The position numbers and the translations under genes were made by a program. Positions 1 to 13,200 of a stretch of 64,000 nucleotides of DNA are shown piece after piece. Position 1 is the stretch's first letter; every line of letters starts with the position of its first letter. The notes under the pieces were generated by a model. It worked only from the letters and a program-made list of their open reading frames with translations. It did no database searches and was not told the origin of the DNA. This DNA is from Rostratula benghalensis (taxonomy: Eukaryota; Chordata; Aves; Charadriiformes; Rostratulidae): assembly GCA_013399305.1 (NCBI GenBank), contig VXAI01000067.1, positions 3,989,286 through 4,053,285 of the forward strand. Direction: 5' to 3'.

Positions 1-3000
1 AACCTGAATGAAAGTGAAATACCACAGATTCAACTTCCTCTGAAATGCAACAGCATGTTCACAATGAAAACACAAACCCACTATGCTTTTTTGAATGCTG
101 CTGTGTCAACAGAAATAAGTCCTGCAAGGAAAACCTGTGGTAGGTAACTGATGCTTGAAATCGAACAGCAGCATTCAAGATGGAACATAGCTTCTGTCAG
201 AAGCAAAAAAAAAGTACCAAAAAGAACAACGAGACTTTAGAGTACTGAGCAAGCGTGCAGATGATCAGTCACAAAATATGCATAAGAGACAATGGATGAC
301 AGGATCCTTGCTATTATTGGGAATACCAGTGGTTGCAGAAGCTCTCTAGCACCCAAACTCTTACTGTTTGAATACTGAAAGTGAAGACGACAAAAATACC
401 AGTAAAAAGAGATTAATCTCAGAGAATTTGATTATGCAGAAAAAGAAAATGCTGCAAATCAAGAACAGCCTGCATTCATGAGAAATAATCTCTTATAACT
501 AGGAGGTTATAACAGCAACTGATCTCAGAGTAAGATTAGCTCTATCTATTAGGTCTCTTGGAACCTAGTAAATTAAAGATTCAACCAAGACATATATCCA
601 CTATAAGCAGGGGGTTGAGTTTTGAGGAACACTAGATGTTCATCATGACAAAAGGAAAGCTCATCATATATACGGACAACCTGTTGATGGATAAACTTGC
701 CATAGATAATCTAGAACTAAAGATGAAGTCAGAAGCAGTGAAATCAAAAGCAGCAGATGTCTCAGCAGCTTGAGTAGAGCATCCTTGAAGATGAGAGATG
801 ATACCAAAAGAACAAGGTGTGAATGAACTGTGGCTGCTCCACCCTCAGAATCAAGGCTGAGTAAGTGTATCTGCTTCCATCACATGCTTTCCTCCTACAG
901 TATTTAGGAGCAAAAAGCAGCTTAGCTACCAGAGCAAAGCAGCCAATAAATTCCTTTGGCCAAGACTCAGTTTACGCAGTGACATGCGACAGAAGTAATT
1001 CAAAACATATTTTGCCACTATATACTGTAAAGTCATTGGTAGAAAAAAATGCAACTTACTTGAATATTAAACAGATCAGGATTTGTATGTTTTAGTGAAC
1101 ATCCGAAGAGAATGACAAAGCCCTTTAGCTTCAGAAGCTAGATCAAGGTCAGAACAAAATGGGCTTTGATGTCAACACACGTATGTCATCATTTATATAG
1201 TACTCTAGCTTGGGATGATATTGATAGACCTGAGCAGCAAAGAAACACTGCAAATGAGCAGCAAAGAAACACTGCGTCACATAAGTGAAACTCCTGGTAA
1301 GCCTCCCTTCAAAGGAGTATAGCCCCAAAAAAAGCTGCAAGTCCATGCTGCAAAGCAGAGAACATTATCACAGAAGGGCCTTTGCCAGATTACAATATTG
1401 GGAGAGAAGACCAGACCTGCTGCCTAGAAGTTGCAAGAAGAGAATACCACAGCTTCAATGTATGAAGAAAAAGGAAAAGGTCTGGTCAGATCCTTATTCA
1501 CTTACATACCAAAATAATCCCAAGCTGGACTGGGTTCAATTTTCTGGTCCACAATGATGTATCAGTGAGCCAAGGCAGTATAGGATACCTGCTCACTTTC
1601 AACTCCCCTGCAACAAAAATGTCTGCTGTCAGTTCATTTTAAAATATGTTAATAGTTGCGCAAAGCAGAGAGTTGAGCATTAGAAGAGTACTGGTATAGT
1701 TATTAAGCCTTATTCCCTCAGCACAATGTGGGTAACTAAACAAACAAGACAACTTTGTCTAGAGTAACAATTTAAAAAAGCAATTCCTGCTCCAACATCT
1801 CCAGCTAGGTTATCTGTATGGCAGGATTCTGGTCCAAATACAGTCTCATCAACACTACACAGAGTCCATGGAATATGTCTGGTCATTAGCAATAAAGATG
1901 AGTTTTATACCACATACAGACAGCCTGATATGTAATAAAAGATACCACGTGAGAGATGCAAGAGAAGATCCAAAAGTGTTTAAGATTGTAACTGGGAGTA
2001 ATTGCTTCTGATGATGAAGTGTTTCTGAAGAGCCCCATAAACACGTCATACTTTATTGAATTATAGGTCAAAGAATGGAAAGAAACATTCATAGATCATT
2101 GAGAAACTACACAGCACAAGTTGTAAGTATTGTCTGCAAGTTCCTCTTCTCCCAAAGCAAACCACAGAGTACCATGAAGAACCATCCCACAAAAAGATGA
2201 ACATTTTTGTGTGTACTCTGTACTACAAATAACAACAAAAAAAATCTGCTACACAGGTATAGTCATGCTCTTATATTTAGCAAGGATATATTCTTGTCCA
2301 AAGTATCACAAAATTAGTATACGAAACAGGACAAGATTTACTGAAATTGAAGAAGCATAACAGATTCAACAAGCACCATCACAGATTATATTCACCTCAT
2401 GTAGTACCAGTAACTAATCTTACACCAACATCAGAGCTCTCAAAAATAATGGTTATCTGCACCTGTCATAACCTAGCAGCTTGCAGAAACAAACCTGCAC
2501 ATATTCTTGACTCCACTTCAAATCTTTTCAGTGCTCACCCACCTGTTTCTGAGTAATATATACTTTGCAAATCAAACATTCTTAAATATTTTCATGTAAC
2601 ATGTGTGTAATATGTTCCAGACAGCAAGATCCTTGTACAGTACTGACAACAGCCTGCCGGCAACTGTACCTCCTTCCTTACCGTTCAATACATCTATAAC
2701 CTTTCCTTACATACAGTTCAGCAAGTATTAATTCCCAACACCCTAATGTCAGCTCCAAGCAGAAAAGCTAGGGTAGTATCACAGCTCAACAGTTAATTTT
2801 CCATTGTTTGAGTTTCACTGGAATCTAAACTGTTACAGGACACAAGCTACCTTGGATTAATGAAGGGAAATACAGCTCCTAGATGACTTTCCAGTGTTTT
2901 GTCCAATTTCAATATTCTTTGCTCCAAAATCAGAAATTTCCTTCGTCAAATGGCTTTTTGGAAAACTTCCCCCAATTAACTCCTTTCCCCTGCTCATTCC

Positions 3001-4233
3001 TGCCAGAGTACCTTCAATTCTTTTTAGTAATGTCTTTTAGTCATCCCATCAGACCACCAGTTTTATTCAACTGCAGCACATTCTAACCAGTTACTAGTAG
3101 AGGTCTGAAGCTTACAGCATATATTTTGCTCTTGCATCATTTGGGTCAGATGTCAGATTATTCCAGTAACTTGACTCTTACTGGTCACTTTATGGAAACT
3201 AAGAAAGAAAATATTTAATAGCTATGAAATAACCTAACTGGAGACACTTCCATCACACAGTGAAGGCTGATTTATAATTCAAAGCCTAAGAACTTCTCAC
3301 TCTTTTGGAAGAGTTCTCACCATGCACAAGAATGTGCAACCCCTTTTAGAATCCTGCTATAGGCTAGACAGACTCAATGACACCTTGTTAAATCAGGGTT
3401 CAACTATTTTCTTCCATCTTTTTCCATGTCTTTCTTTGCAGCCTAATTGACGTTTTTATTTTTGTGTTTTGAAATGCTTTAGAGAGCACCCAAATGTTTG
3501 ATTACAAACATGGTACATTTTAAAGCCTCAGACACTGTTCCAAGATAACTGGGGATGGCTTGGTACATTTGACTTTTCTAAGGTTAAAAAGAAAAGAAAA
3601 ACAATCCCCAAGCAAACCTTCCAACACAATTTCTATATTACCACAGATTCTTTTTCAAACCCTTAAAAAGCTGAAAGCCAAAATCCTCATAATAGTTCTG
3701 ACTTATTAAGAAAAATTAAGAAGTTAATATAAACCAGTATACCGTTGTCATAAATAACATAGTTTTGAAAACAATTTTTAAATATTTAGAGAAGATTAAG
3801 ACTGAATATGTCCTACTTAAATAAAGGTAACTATTTTAAAAATTCATATTTATATTATGGAAAGAACATTGAATGCTCATTTAATAAAGCTAGCATTAAA
3901 AGGAAGTTGAAATAACAGTCTCACTAAATCTAGACTTAGAAGTCAGGATTGAGAAGTACTAATACTGCAAGATTTATACCTCTTTGGCCAAAGATACAGG
4001 CAAAACAGAACAAAAACCTGGTTTTGATTTTGGCTGCAGCAGGTAATCATTTTATCTCCCTGTTCTTGTAATTGTAAGAGCAAAAAGCAGTAGTATAGAA
4101 AATACAGATCTGTGTTCATGCATACTTTTTAAGTTCAAAGAAGTTCAAAAGAAACCAATGTTCAAAGTGCAAATTTTGGCCATCTGTGAAGAAACGAACA
4201 GAAATAAACATTGAGCAGTAAAACAAAACTTAC
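1..4233 (-). other. ZNF280D intron 18 (downstream edge of window)
   Basis: Downstream of exon 18 on the sense strand. No exon matching the ZNF280D C-terminus (mammals have about 220 more residues) could be placed. A strong minus-strand acceptor near 206-208 (pyrimidine tract then gacag) would lead to a stop after five codons. A 24-bp tandem duplication is at 1231-1275. The 3' exons probably lie beyond the left edge. Confidence 0.55.
1231..1275. repeat. Tandem duplication, 24-bp unit
   Basis: tgagcagcaaagaaacactg plus c occurs at 1231-1251 and again, exactly, at 1255-1275. Confidence 0.9.
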
Positions 4234-4270
4234 TCAGATGCTTGTTCAGCAGTTGGGATATCTACAGAAA
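4234..4270 (-). CDS. ZNF280D: ZNF280D exon 18, residues 742-753 (37 nt microexon)
   Basis: Acceptor tttattttcag, donor TCTGA|GTAAGT, phase 1 in, 2 out, encoding (V)[11 protein letters not shown]. It matches the mammalian VSVCIPTSEHLSE segment as remembered. If the donor were not used the frame would read GAG TAA and stop at once. Confidence 0.88.
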
Positions 4271-7200
4271 CTGAAAATAAAAATAAAGAATTTAATTAAA
4301 AATATTTTAATGTGTGGAAACATACTTTAAAATACAAGTACACAGAAATAATGATAATGAAACGGAAAAGACTGCAATAACAGAGACCATCCACATGTAA
4401 GTATTTATATAAGTATACTATATAAAGAGGACACTTTACATACTCACCTTTCTCTATAATAACTTGACAAGTATGAGTGTGGCTTTTACTCAGATGTGTG
4501 GCCATACTATCTAAGCCAGAAACGTCAGTCAAGAAATCACAGTTAAGACATACTACAGTCACACCTCTAGAGAAGAGAAAGCAATAAGGAAGTAAATACG
4601 ACATGGTTTTGAAAACAGTTTTCTTAATTTACAGCAACTGGACAGACTAGAAAAAAATAAATAAAATTTTCCTGCAACTTCAGATGAGATGACCCACAGA
4701 AACATGTTCTTATTTTTTATGCTTCAACTAGCACATGGAAACCCCAACCAGGGTATTTCTATGCTGGATGTAGTACAAAGAACACCACTTTAGACAGAAA
4801 TTTATGTGTAAAACATCAGTTTCTCAGTTTTGTTCATTTAGTTGTATTTTGTTTCCCTCCCCACTCTCCCATTTTGCACATTACACATAACTAGAAGATA
4901 AAGAAATAGACATTTTTAAAAAGCGCTCAGGGTTGAGAAAGAAGTCAATAATTGTGAACAAATAACAGATATTTGTCACTGAAGAGACCACTGCTAGTGG
5001 AAGAACTATTTTTTATTTCCCTGATCTTTCTAAATTGTGGAATCATAGAAATTCAAGAGACTTTAATCTCTTTTAACTAATTTGTTCACTGTCAAAAAGT
5101 AAAAACATAATTATCTATAACTGAAAAAGGCTGAATTACCGTAGTTGTTCTGAATGCTTCTTATAGATCCAAAATCTTTTACTTGGACGAGCACTGTGAA
5201 AACTAAATGTAAGAAAACATTGCCACTTAGACTGGTTTGCTTGAGTACATTATTCCACATATCCCTTACACTGTACAGGCCACTGCAATTTGCTTATGAC
5301 AAGGCATGAAAATAGAAGGCTCGATTACTGACCTGCACTATTCTAAAACACTAAATTGCTGAAAGCTCACAGGCTTGTGAATCTCAGCTCTAGTTCAAAA
5401 GACTGGCTCTCCTGTAAATAACAAATCTGGGAGGTGCAAGGCATAAGTGTCAGCACAGTCCTGCAAGAACACAGTTACATTGCTTCCATCAGCAGTTCAG
5501 CTCTTGAGGCACCAGGGCTGTAGCTATACAGTACTCCACAAAAGAAGTGAAGATCTGTTGAACTCACACTTCCTAAAGAGATGGCTTTAAGTAAGATAAA
5601 TCTCATTTTGAGACACCCTGTAAGTAATTTTATATGTGGGTTAAGTATGTGCCAACACTGTACTCCCATATGAAACAAAAAGTGAAGAGAAGAGTACATG
5701 GGGCTGCTACTGCAGAAACACCCTCCAACAGCCTTCCTCTTCACATCCCTTTTTCCTTACACTCACCAAAAGAGGTGATGATGGATGCTGCAAGGGGTCA
5801 AAGTAGAGCAATCAAGTGTGCATCAAGATGACAAAGGACAAAAAAATGGCTATTTTACTGCACGGTTGAATTTGACAACACTGCAAACACGGCTGACAGT
5901 AGGAACAGTTCACCTGAGATTTCCCTTTTCCCCTTCTGCATTTAACTTTGTCTCATTCAATCAGGATCAAGCACATTATTTTTTTTTTTAAGCATGCAAG
6001 CAATAGGTTATATGCATAAAAGCATTTAAGTTATTTCAGCTTAAGACTTAGATGAACATTGATATTAATATGAATAGGTCAACATATAAAATATATACAA
6101 AAACTTTGAAATACTTGGGTCATAAATTCAAGAATTCTAGCACTTAATACATTTAATGGCATTTCATACATATATGTATTTAAAGAGTCAACTGCATTCT
6201 GTATTTTTCTGTACTTTTTCTTTTCTGCACTACATTTACCCTATTCGGGGCACAAGATTAACAAGTAGGTTTTCAAAATTTTATTTTACCATCACTGCTA
6301 CAGGATGTGTGTCTAATTATTGCATAATGTAATTCTATTGCTCTGAAAAACTAATGCATTTGTTTTCTTAACAGGCTTTTTTACAGCTGCCATCACTGAT
6401 ACCCTGCACAGCCTTACAAACAGTGACAAACCTCCTGCAAAGTGAGATGTTATTTTTATGGACGGCCAGAAGTAGTATAAGAAAAAGTATGCACTTGAGC
6501 ATGTTATTTGAGACACACTTCACATGGTATTCTAAGCACAGATTTAATTAGCAATAGTTGTATGAATTCAGCACTTTAAAAAATCAGATGAGGTATTCTA
6601 TCTGAAACTGAGAGAATACAATTAGTCATTATTTGTTATTTGTCATTGGCTGAAATGATCACAGAAGATCCCATAGAAACTGAAGCAAAGATAGAACACT
6701 GCCTGAACCACTGCATTTTTAAGGCAAAATGAGAACATGGGGTGTAGGACCACAATACAAAGTAAAAATCTAACCTTACACACATTTCCCTGCCAGTCCT
6801 ATGACCCAGATGGAAATCCAGCTAATGGTAGCATTCAACACACCTTTTATGAATTTAGGAAATATTTGATAATCCAGTAAAAATTTTGCATTCTTACCTC
6901 ATCATGTGATTCACATAGGCTTTGCTACAGCTAGTGTTGTATCTGCATAAGCTGCAGTGGACATAAGCAGGAAAATGGCTTGCAAAATCTTTTATTTCTG
7001 AGTAACACTCAATGCATTTGTGAGCTCCCAAACGATACCTAACAGTAATATGAAAAAATTAATAACTTATATCAGCACTTTATGTCAAAATAACTATTTT
7101 AAACTTTTTTGCTTTAAGTCAGTAGCAAGCCTGCCTACATTAGAGAAAAAAAAAAAAAAAAGAAACTTAAAAATATACCAGTTAAATACCTATTCTAGAC

Positions 7201-10200
7201 TATGTTAGCATACATGAAGACAACCTTGTTTTTTCTTGAATTATACTGTCACCATGACCTTAGTAAAAAAGTGAAAATTAATACAAGCACCTTTTATTGG
7301 CCACTTCTGGGAACAAGATACTGCAGCAGATGACAACGTACAACTTTGGCTGCTGCTGTTAATTCTATGTACTTGAGGTGGATTTCAAGAAATGCTTAAT
7401 CCACCACGATCCAGAGAAAAAGCTTTTAGTTTTCCTGTCACCCCGACATACCCCAAAAGCTCTGAAATACCTACAAAGCAAGAATAAAATTGTGCTCTTC
7501 CTCAACTTTGCTGGTTGTTTTTGGATGTTTAAGTGAGATACACACTGTAAGAGTTAGCACCTTATTGATAGGGAGACATCTGCAAGCTTTGACAAAGAAA
7601 ATGCTAACTCATCTTAGCCAATGAAATCATATACTAGTTCATGAAACACCAGTTTTTAACATAAGGATAGCAAAACCTAGGAAATTGTCAATATAAGGAC
7701 AGCATTCTCCCAAGAACTTGCTTTTATTTTCTTGACTTTTTTTTTTTGTAGCTCCCCAAATTAAAGTATCTCCTGGGACAGACAAGACTTAACCTTTTAA
7801 TTAACAGGTTAAAATAAAACTCTTAAGAAAGTGAAGGAGGAAAATACTTTTCCCTCCAATACAAAACTTGCCAAGAACACCCAGGCAGATGTATTCCCCT
7901 CCACAGGTCACTTTTAAACATACATCTGCCTATTGTATTTCCAGTATTTCAAGAGGCTGTGGCCCTGTACAGAAAAAAATTCTAAATTTAGAACAGAGAA
8001 TTTTCCAGAACATCTGTTCTTCCATCATAAAGTAGTCTACCACCAACAAAATTGTTGAATGAAGATCCAAAAATTAAAATCACACTACCAGGATGTGCAC
8101 AGCTTATGCATTTGTTTTTTCTGCAAAATGGTACTGTCAATTCTCCTGTATTAGAAGTTATCAAAAAGTAATTAAATGATCAGTTATTTATATTTAATGT
8201 ATCCTTAAAGATACTTTTAATGCTAATATTTTACCTTAGATTGTGCAAAGCTGTATTTGTAATTTCTTTTTTTTTTTTTCTGTTGGTCCATGCATTTTGC
8301 TTCTTCGATGTTGCTGGTTTTGATTTTGATTTTGACTTACTTGTATTAGATTTGTTATGATTTTTAGTGGTTGTATTTTTAGTTTTAGGTGATAACTGAA
8401 ACGTGGAAGCACTTGTACTGACAAAAGATGTCGCCGATGATCCTGATTGAAGAGATCCAAGAGACGCTCGAATTGTGACCTACAAGTATGAAATTAAAAT
8501 TTTTTCTATTTAGGGTGAAGTTTTCTAGGTTCTCCTCTCTATATGTCCCAAAATTTAAGCCACTTCAGGACAAAAATCACAGCATACGAAACACTCCTCA
8601 GTAAAGACTACTTTGAAAAATACAGAATGCTGTGGACTAGAGAAAAACTGATCTCAATTGGATGCCTAAAAAAGCTCATTTTGGTAGAAACACCCACGAC
8701 AAAATACTGTTCTTTTCAAATCTGCACCTGACTTCATCCTGCTTTCTTAAAAAAATAAAATGTAGCTACAGAGAAGAAACAGAAAAGTCAGGAGAACTAG
8801 CACTACTAAGAAGAATATCAAACAATCCCATCAGAGCCTGGATTTAACAAAACCCCTATGTCTTGTTGCCTCATTATTGGCCAATCTACTTCCTTCATAT
8901 ATTTTTGCGCCTCATTATAGTTCCCCCAAGGACTCATTCTGGTTTCTGACCTCTCATCTGGCATTACCAAACTCCATTGTCTCGCCCTTAAATTTGGTTC
9001 TCCAGGTTTCACTCACAGCACGAGTTCTAATTATATTTCTTGCCCATACTTACAGTTTAGAAGCACCTCATCTTCCAAACCTGGTTCCAAGCTCTTCAGT
9101 CTTATAATCTACATCCTGTCAAGGGCTACTAACACCAAAATCTTAACATAATCTAAGCTTTTATTAGATCTTGAAGACCCTGATATATTAGACAATTGAG
9201 GTATTGTCACAGAACAGAGAATCAGTGCTTTATTCATTCTGCCAAGAAACGCAATCAATATCCATCAACTTCATTCATTTTCCCTTCCTGAGTCTATAGC
9301 AAATGAACTGCAAAGAGCTGATCAAAATGTTAATTTTTTTCTTCCTTGCAACTGGAAGGACATCTATCTTTATGCTTCATTGAAAACCGTAGGAAAAAGT
9401 CTTGAAAACTGCAGGAAAAACCCTAGTCTAGGTTGTTCCTTCTCAAGAAATGGAAGAATGATTTAAAATATTCTGAGGGCACCCAAGTTTACTACCTAAA
9501 ACCCTTAACAGAAAACTCCAGGTTTCTTTTTCCCCTTCAAATGTTGGAGCTAAAAAATACCTGGTGAGCTCAGTTTTAAGCACATACTGTCTATGGAGAA
9601 GTAGATCTTGCACTCCCTATGACTTTTTGCCACTACCTTCCACAGACAGAAAGTCTTTCACAGGAAATTATTCAGACCCCTCAGGCCAACCCTCAGACTA
9701 TCTCTTTTTCTCCTAGGACAAGACAGAATAAATGGGAGGGGGCAAATTAACCAACAGCTCAAGAAAGCAGCAGCCCTGACTGCACTACTGGCATATACAT
9801 GTATGGAAGAACGGGACAGACAGCACCACCGCAGGTCACCAGGAAGAAACCATGAACTGTGCCTGGCAATTCTTGCAACAGGAGTACTATTTAGATTTTT
9901 AACTGGGGGTGGAAATCTTTGCTTTTGAAAAGGAAGGAGAAAAGCCCTTTGTTCTATTCCACCCCTTTCTCTACCAATACATTTTTTAATTTTGTCCCCT
10001 CTAATTTTCCTGTATGAACACTTACCTTTGTTCCAGGAGGCAATCCTTCTAACTGTTTGGGTTTCCTAAACGTTCGGTGATGCTGAGTCTTGTGATCCAT
10101 TTTTTCTTTGCATGTCAAAAATTGCAGTCTGCACTTAGTGCAACGGTATATTCCTTTTTTCTTTTAAAAATAGAGGACAATCTATAGTAAGTATTAATGT

Positions 10201-13200
10201 AACGATAAACAAAACTCCAACCCAAGCCTGTCTCAAGCAATAGTTAGTTATCCAGTTTCTAAAACACCGACTGAGCAAACTCCTTATATTGTACAAAGCC
10301 AAAAGACTGTGTAAGAGTTAGAGAAAGATTTTCAAAAGACGCAGTCATAATTTTTCTGGAGTATTTTTTTTAGCTATTCTTAGCCAGTAACAACCATACA
10401 AATTAGTTATGCTTTTATTTGCAGAGACAGATTCATGAGATATATTTAGCATTTTTCTAGCATTAAGGACTGAAAATACTTGCTTACCTGATGCCTCATG
10501 TAGTGATGCATATATGGCGCTCCAATTTTAATTACTTTGAGGCAAAATGGGCATAGCAAATGTTTTGTATTTTCATGAACTGTTCTAAAATGTGTTTCTA
10601 CATCTGAAAAAGCTGAGGATCTGTAGTTGCATACCTAGAACAGAAAGTTTAACTTCCTTGTTAAAAGTTTATTGTCAGTAACGACGGGGGTCAGGGGGGA
10701 GAGCGGGGAATGTCATCCAAATACAAAACAGTCACTCTGAGATACCTGGCAAACATACGGCATTTCACCTGGCTTATGATTGTCCTTCATATGTTGCAAA
10801 AGAACTTGCTCTGTTTCAAAGGATAATTCACAGATTTTACAGATTGCTAGAAAATATGAAAACAAGAAAAAAAAGTTAAAATTTGTTTGGGGTCTTAAGT
10901 AGATAAATTGCAATACCTATGTTTATGTGAACTGTATAAATCTATAAAGGTAAAAGCAATTTAACAATTACTGTACTCATCCCCTGTACAATTTCAGGAA
11001 GCCAGAAGTGCAAGGCCCTCAAACAACAATAAACCTGCAAATGAACAGTCAGAAAATATCTAAAAATTTTAGGTCCCAGAAAGATTCAAAGTGATACAAT
11101 CCAACTTACTAGATGACTCGTAAGGCGTGTGTGTACTTTCAATGTGGCACTGCAGCTGGAATGGGGTAGGAAACTGACGGTAACAGTGCTGGCAGGTGGT
11201 GTGGCTTTCCCAGCTTTCACTGCTCTGCTTCTCAAGCTCCAAGTGATGTTTCATATGGTTCATAAACCTTTAAAAGACAGTGAACAGGTGCAAAAATCTA
11301 CATTTTAACATTCACTATACCTGACATCATACACAAGAGGTACAGGATTCTTTAGAAACTCAGTCTGTAAGGACTTCTCAATTTCAGAAACAAATCTAAG
11401 GAGTAACTGTTTGCTAGGAGTGTGCAATGTATCCAAAGCATGTTCTAAGACTAAAAAAAAACCCAAAAAACTATTGCATTTTTCATGTTTGCTCTAGACA
11501 AAACTGTTGCCTTGGAATAAGGGGAAATTAGCAAAGGCAAAACCAACAAAACATGTCTGCTGTACCACCACCACCAGAGTCTCAAAAATTTTAGCTCTGC
11601 TGAAAACAATTCAGTAGCAAGAACATATCTGCAGTTCAGATGTTAACAGCTTTAATTGAAACCACCTTCATTCAGAACTGGGTCCAGGAGCTTTTGTTGT
11701 ATAGAGAGCATTGAGGACTAAAGTTGAATTATGAAGGATATTACCAAAGAATGCCACCATGCAGCTGACAATCCAAAGAGTAGGGGAAATTTGGTGCTAT
11801 GTTACTACTGCAAGTTACCGCCTTTTCCTTATTAATATGTCCCCCTATCTGTAGTAGGAACCTGTCCTGGCTGAAAAGTCTAGGCACCCATGGCAGCATT
11901 AGCAGGTCAGTGTTACTGGTGGAGCTGCACAAGGACAAGTTAGTTGGGCAACCCACTACTGCTAAACTTCAAAAACTGTTCTATTTTGCATGTGCTTCAT
12001 TTCAGTACAGCCAGAGGACCTATTAAATATAGGTCACACTCACAAATGGCATGCAGTTCTCAAAGTGGTGATCTTGGAATTTGAAAAACAAATGAGCAAG
12101 GAGAATAGTCTTTTGAGCTCAAGGTTTTAGTATCATTCAACTTAAAAAAAGCAAAAGAAAGGAATTGACACTAGTACTGCATACTACCTTAACAGAACAT
12201 TATTTCAATGGTGTGTTCAGTCACAGACCTTTCAAAGGAAGCAGGGGATTACCCTGATGAATCGATTTGTGCTTTTCTGAATTAAGGTCCATAAGACTGC
12301 CACTGTGAGTAGAAAGGTACTATGTATTTATTTTTGGTTAAAGGTGTAAAATACACCTTGGAATAAAAAATATAGAACTATAGAACACAGCTTAAGGCAA
12401 ATTATCAGCCCTTTTACTAGGATTTAGACATACTTAAAATGATCAATAGTAAATTTAATGTTTGTAATTACATGAAACTTTTGTTTTCTTCAATAACATA
12501 GGCCTAATGTTAACACAAATCTGTTCATTTTAACTTGCAGACTATGACCTTCAAAGACATAGCTTATTTTTCAGTTTTACATTCTGCTACTTCAGCTTCC
12601 CTGGAAGAATGCATGGAAAAAAGTCCAATGACCTTAGCTTCCAAAGCAACAATGACATGAACATGTCTACCTATTAAAAGAGCTTACTGAAGTTTTTTTG
12701 CAGCATTTGGAAGTAAAATTATTCCATCAAAATAACAGATGTTACAGAAGTAAAGCACCAACTATTAGTCATTGTGCATCCCTAATGGGAATTAACGCTC
12801 ACATATACTGGTATCACCATCCATCCAGATGGCAAATTGTAAAATACTTTCTGTTGCCCTTTCTAACACCCAAGTCCTACAACTGCTCCAATTAAAACAT
12901 TACAATTTGTACTCTAATCTGTAAATAGTTTTAAGTTACGGCCATACATGCACAGTCAAAGTTAATTCAATTTCTGTTCAGTCACCCCATATTAACAGTT
13001 TTCAATATGAAAAAGTTTCTGTTCCAGAAAGACAAATTTTTAATGTATAAGACTAAGTGCTATGTGCTGTAAGTGATTAACAAACAAGTAAGTGAATTCA
13101 AATACCTTATGTTATTTTTAAGAACTTTCAGACAACTGAAGCACTTAAACGTCGTATGAGTCTTCTGTTCCTGTTGTACCTGCTGGGTGTCACCTTCATG

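Noticed and set aside
150..210. Candidate terminal ZNF280D exon after a strong acceptor near 207
   Set aside because: It would add only about five residues before TGA, far short of the known C-terminus; more likely a decoy site.
5039..5080. Short CR1-like snippet (ggaatcatagaaattcaaga)
   Set aside because: About 20 matching bases only; too short to separate from chance.
8236..8460. Alternative 74-codon minus frame within exon 14
   Set aside because: Out-of-frame shadow. The frame set by the exon 13 junction and by similarity is VTIRAS...NTALHNL.
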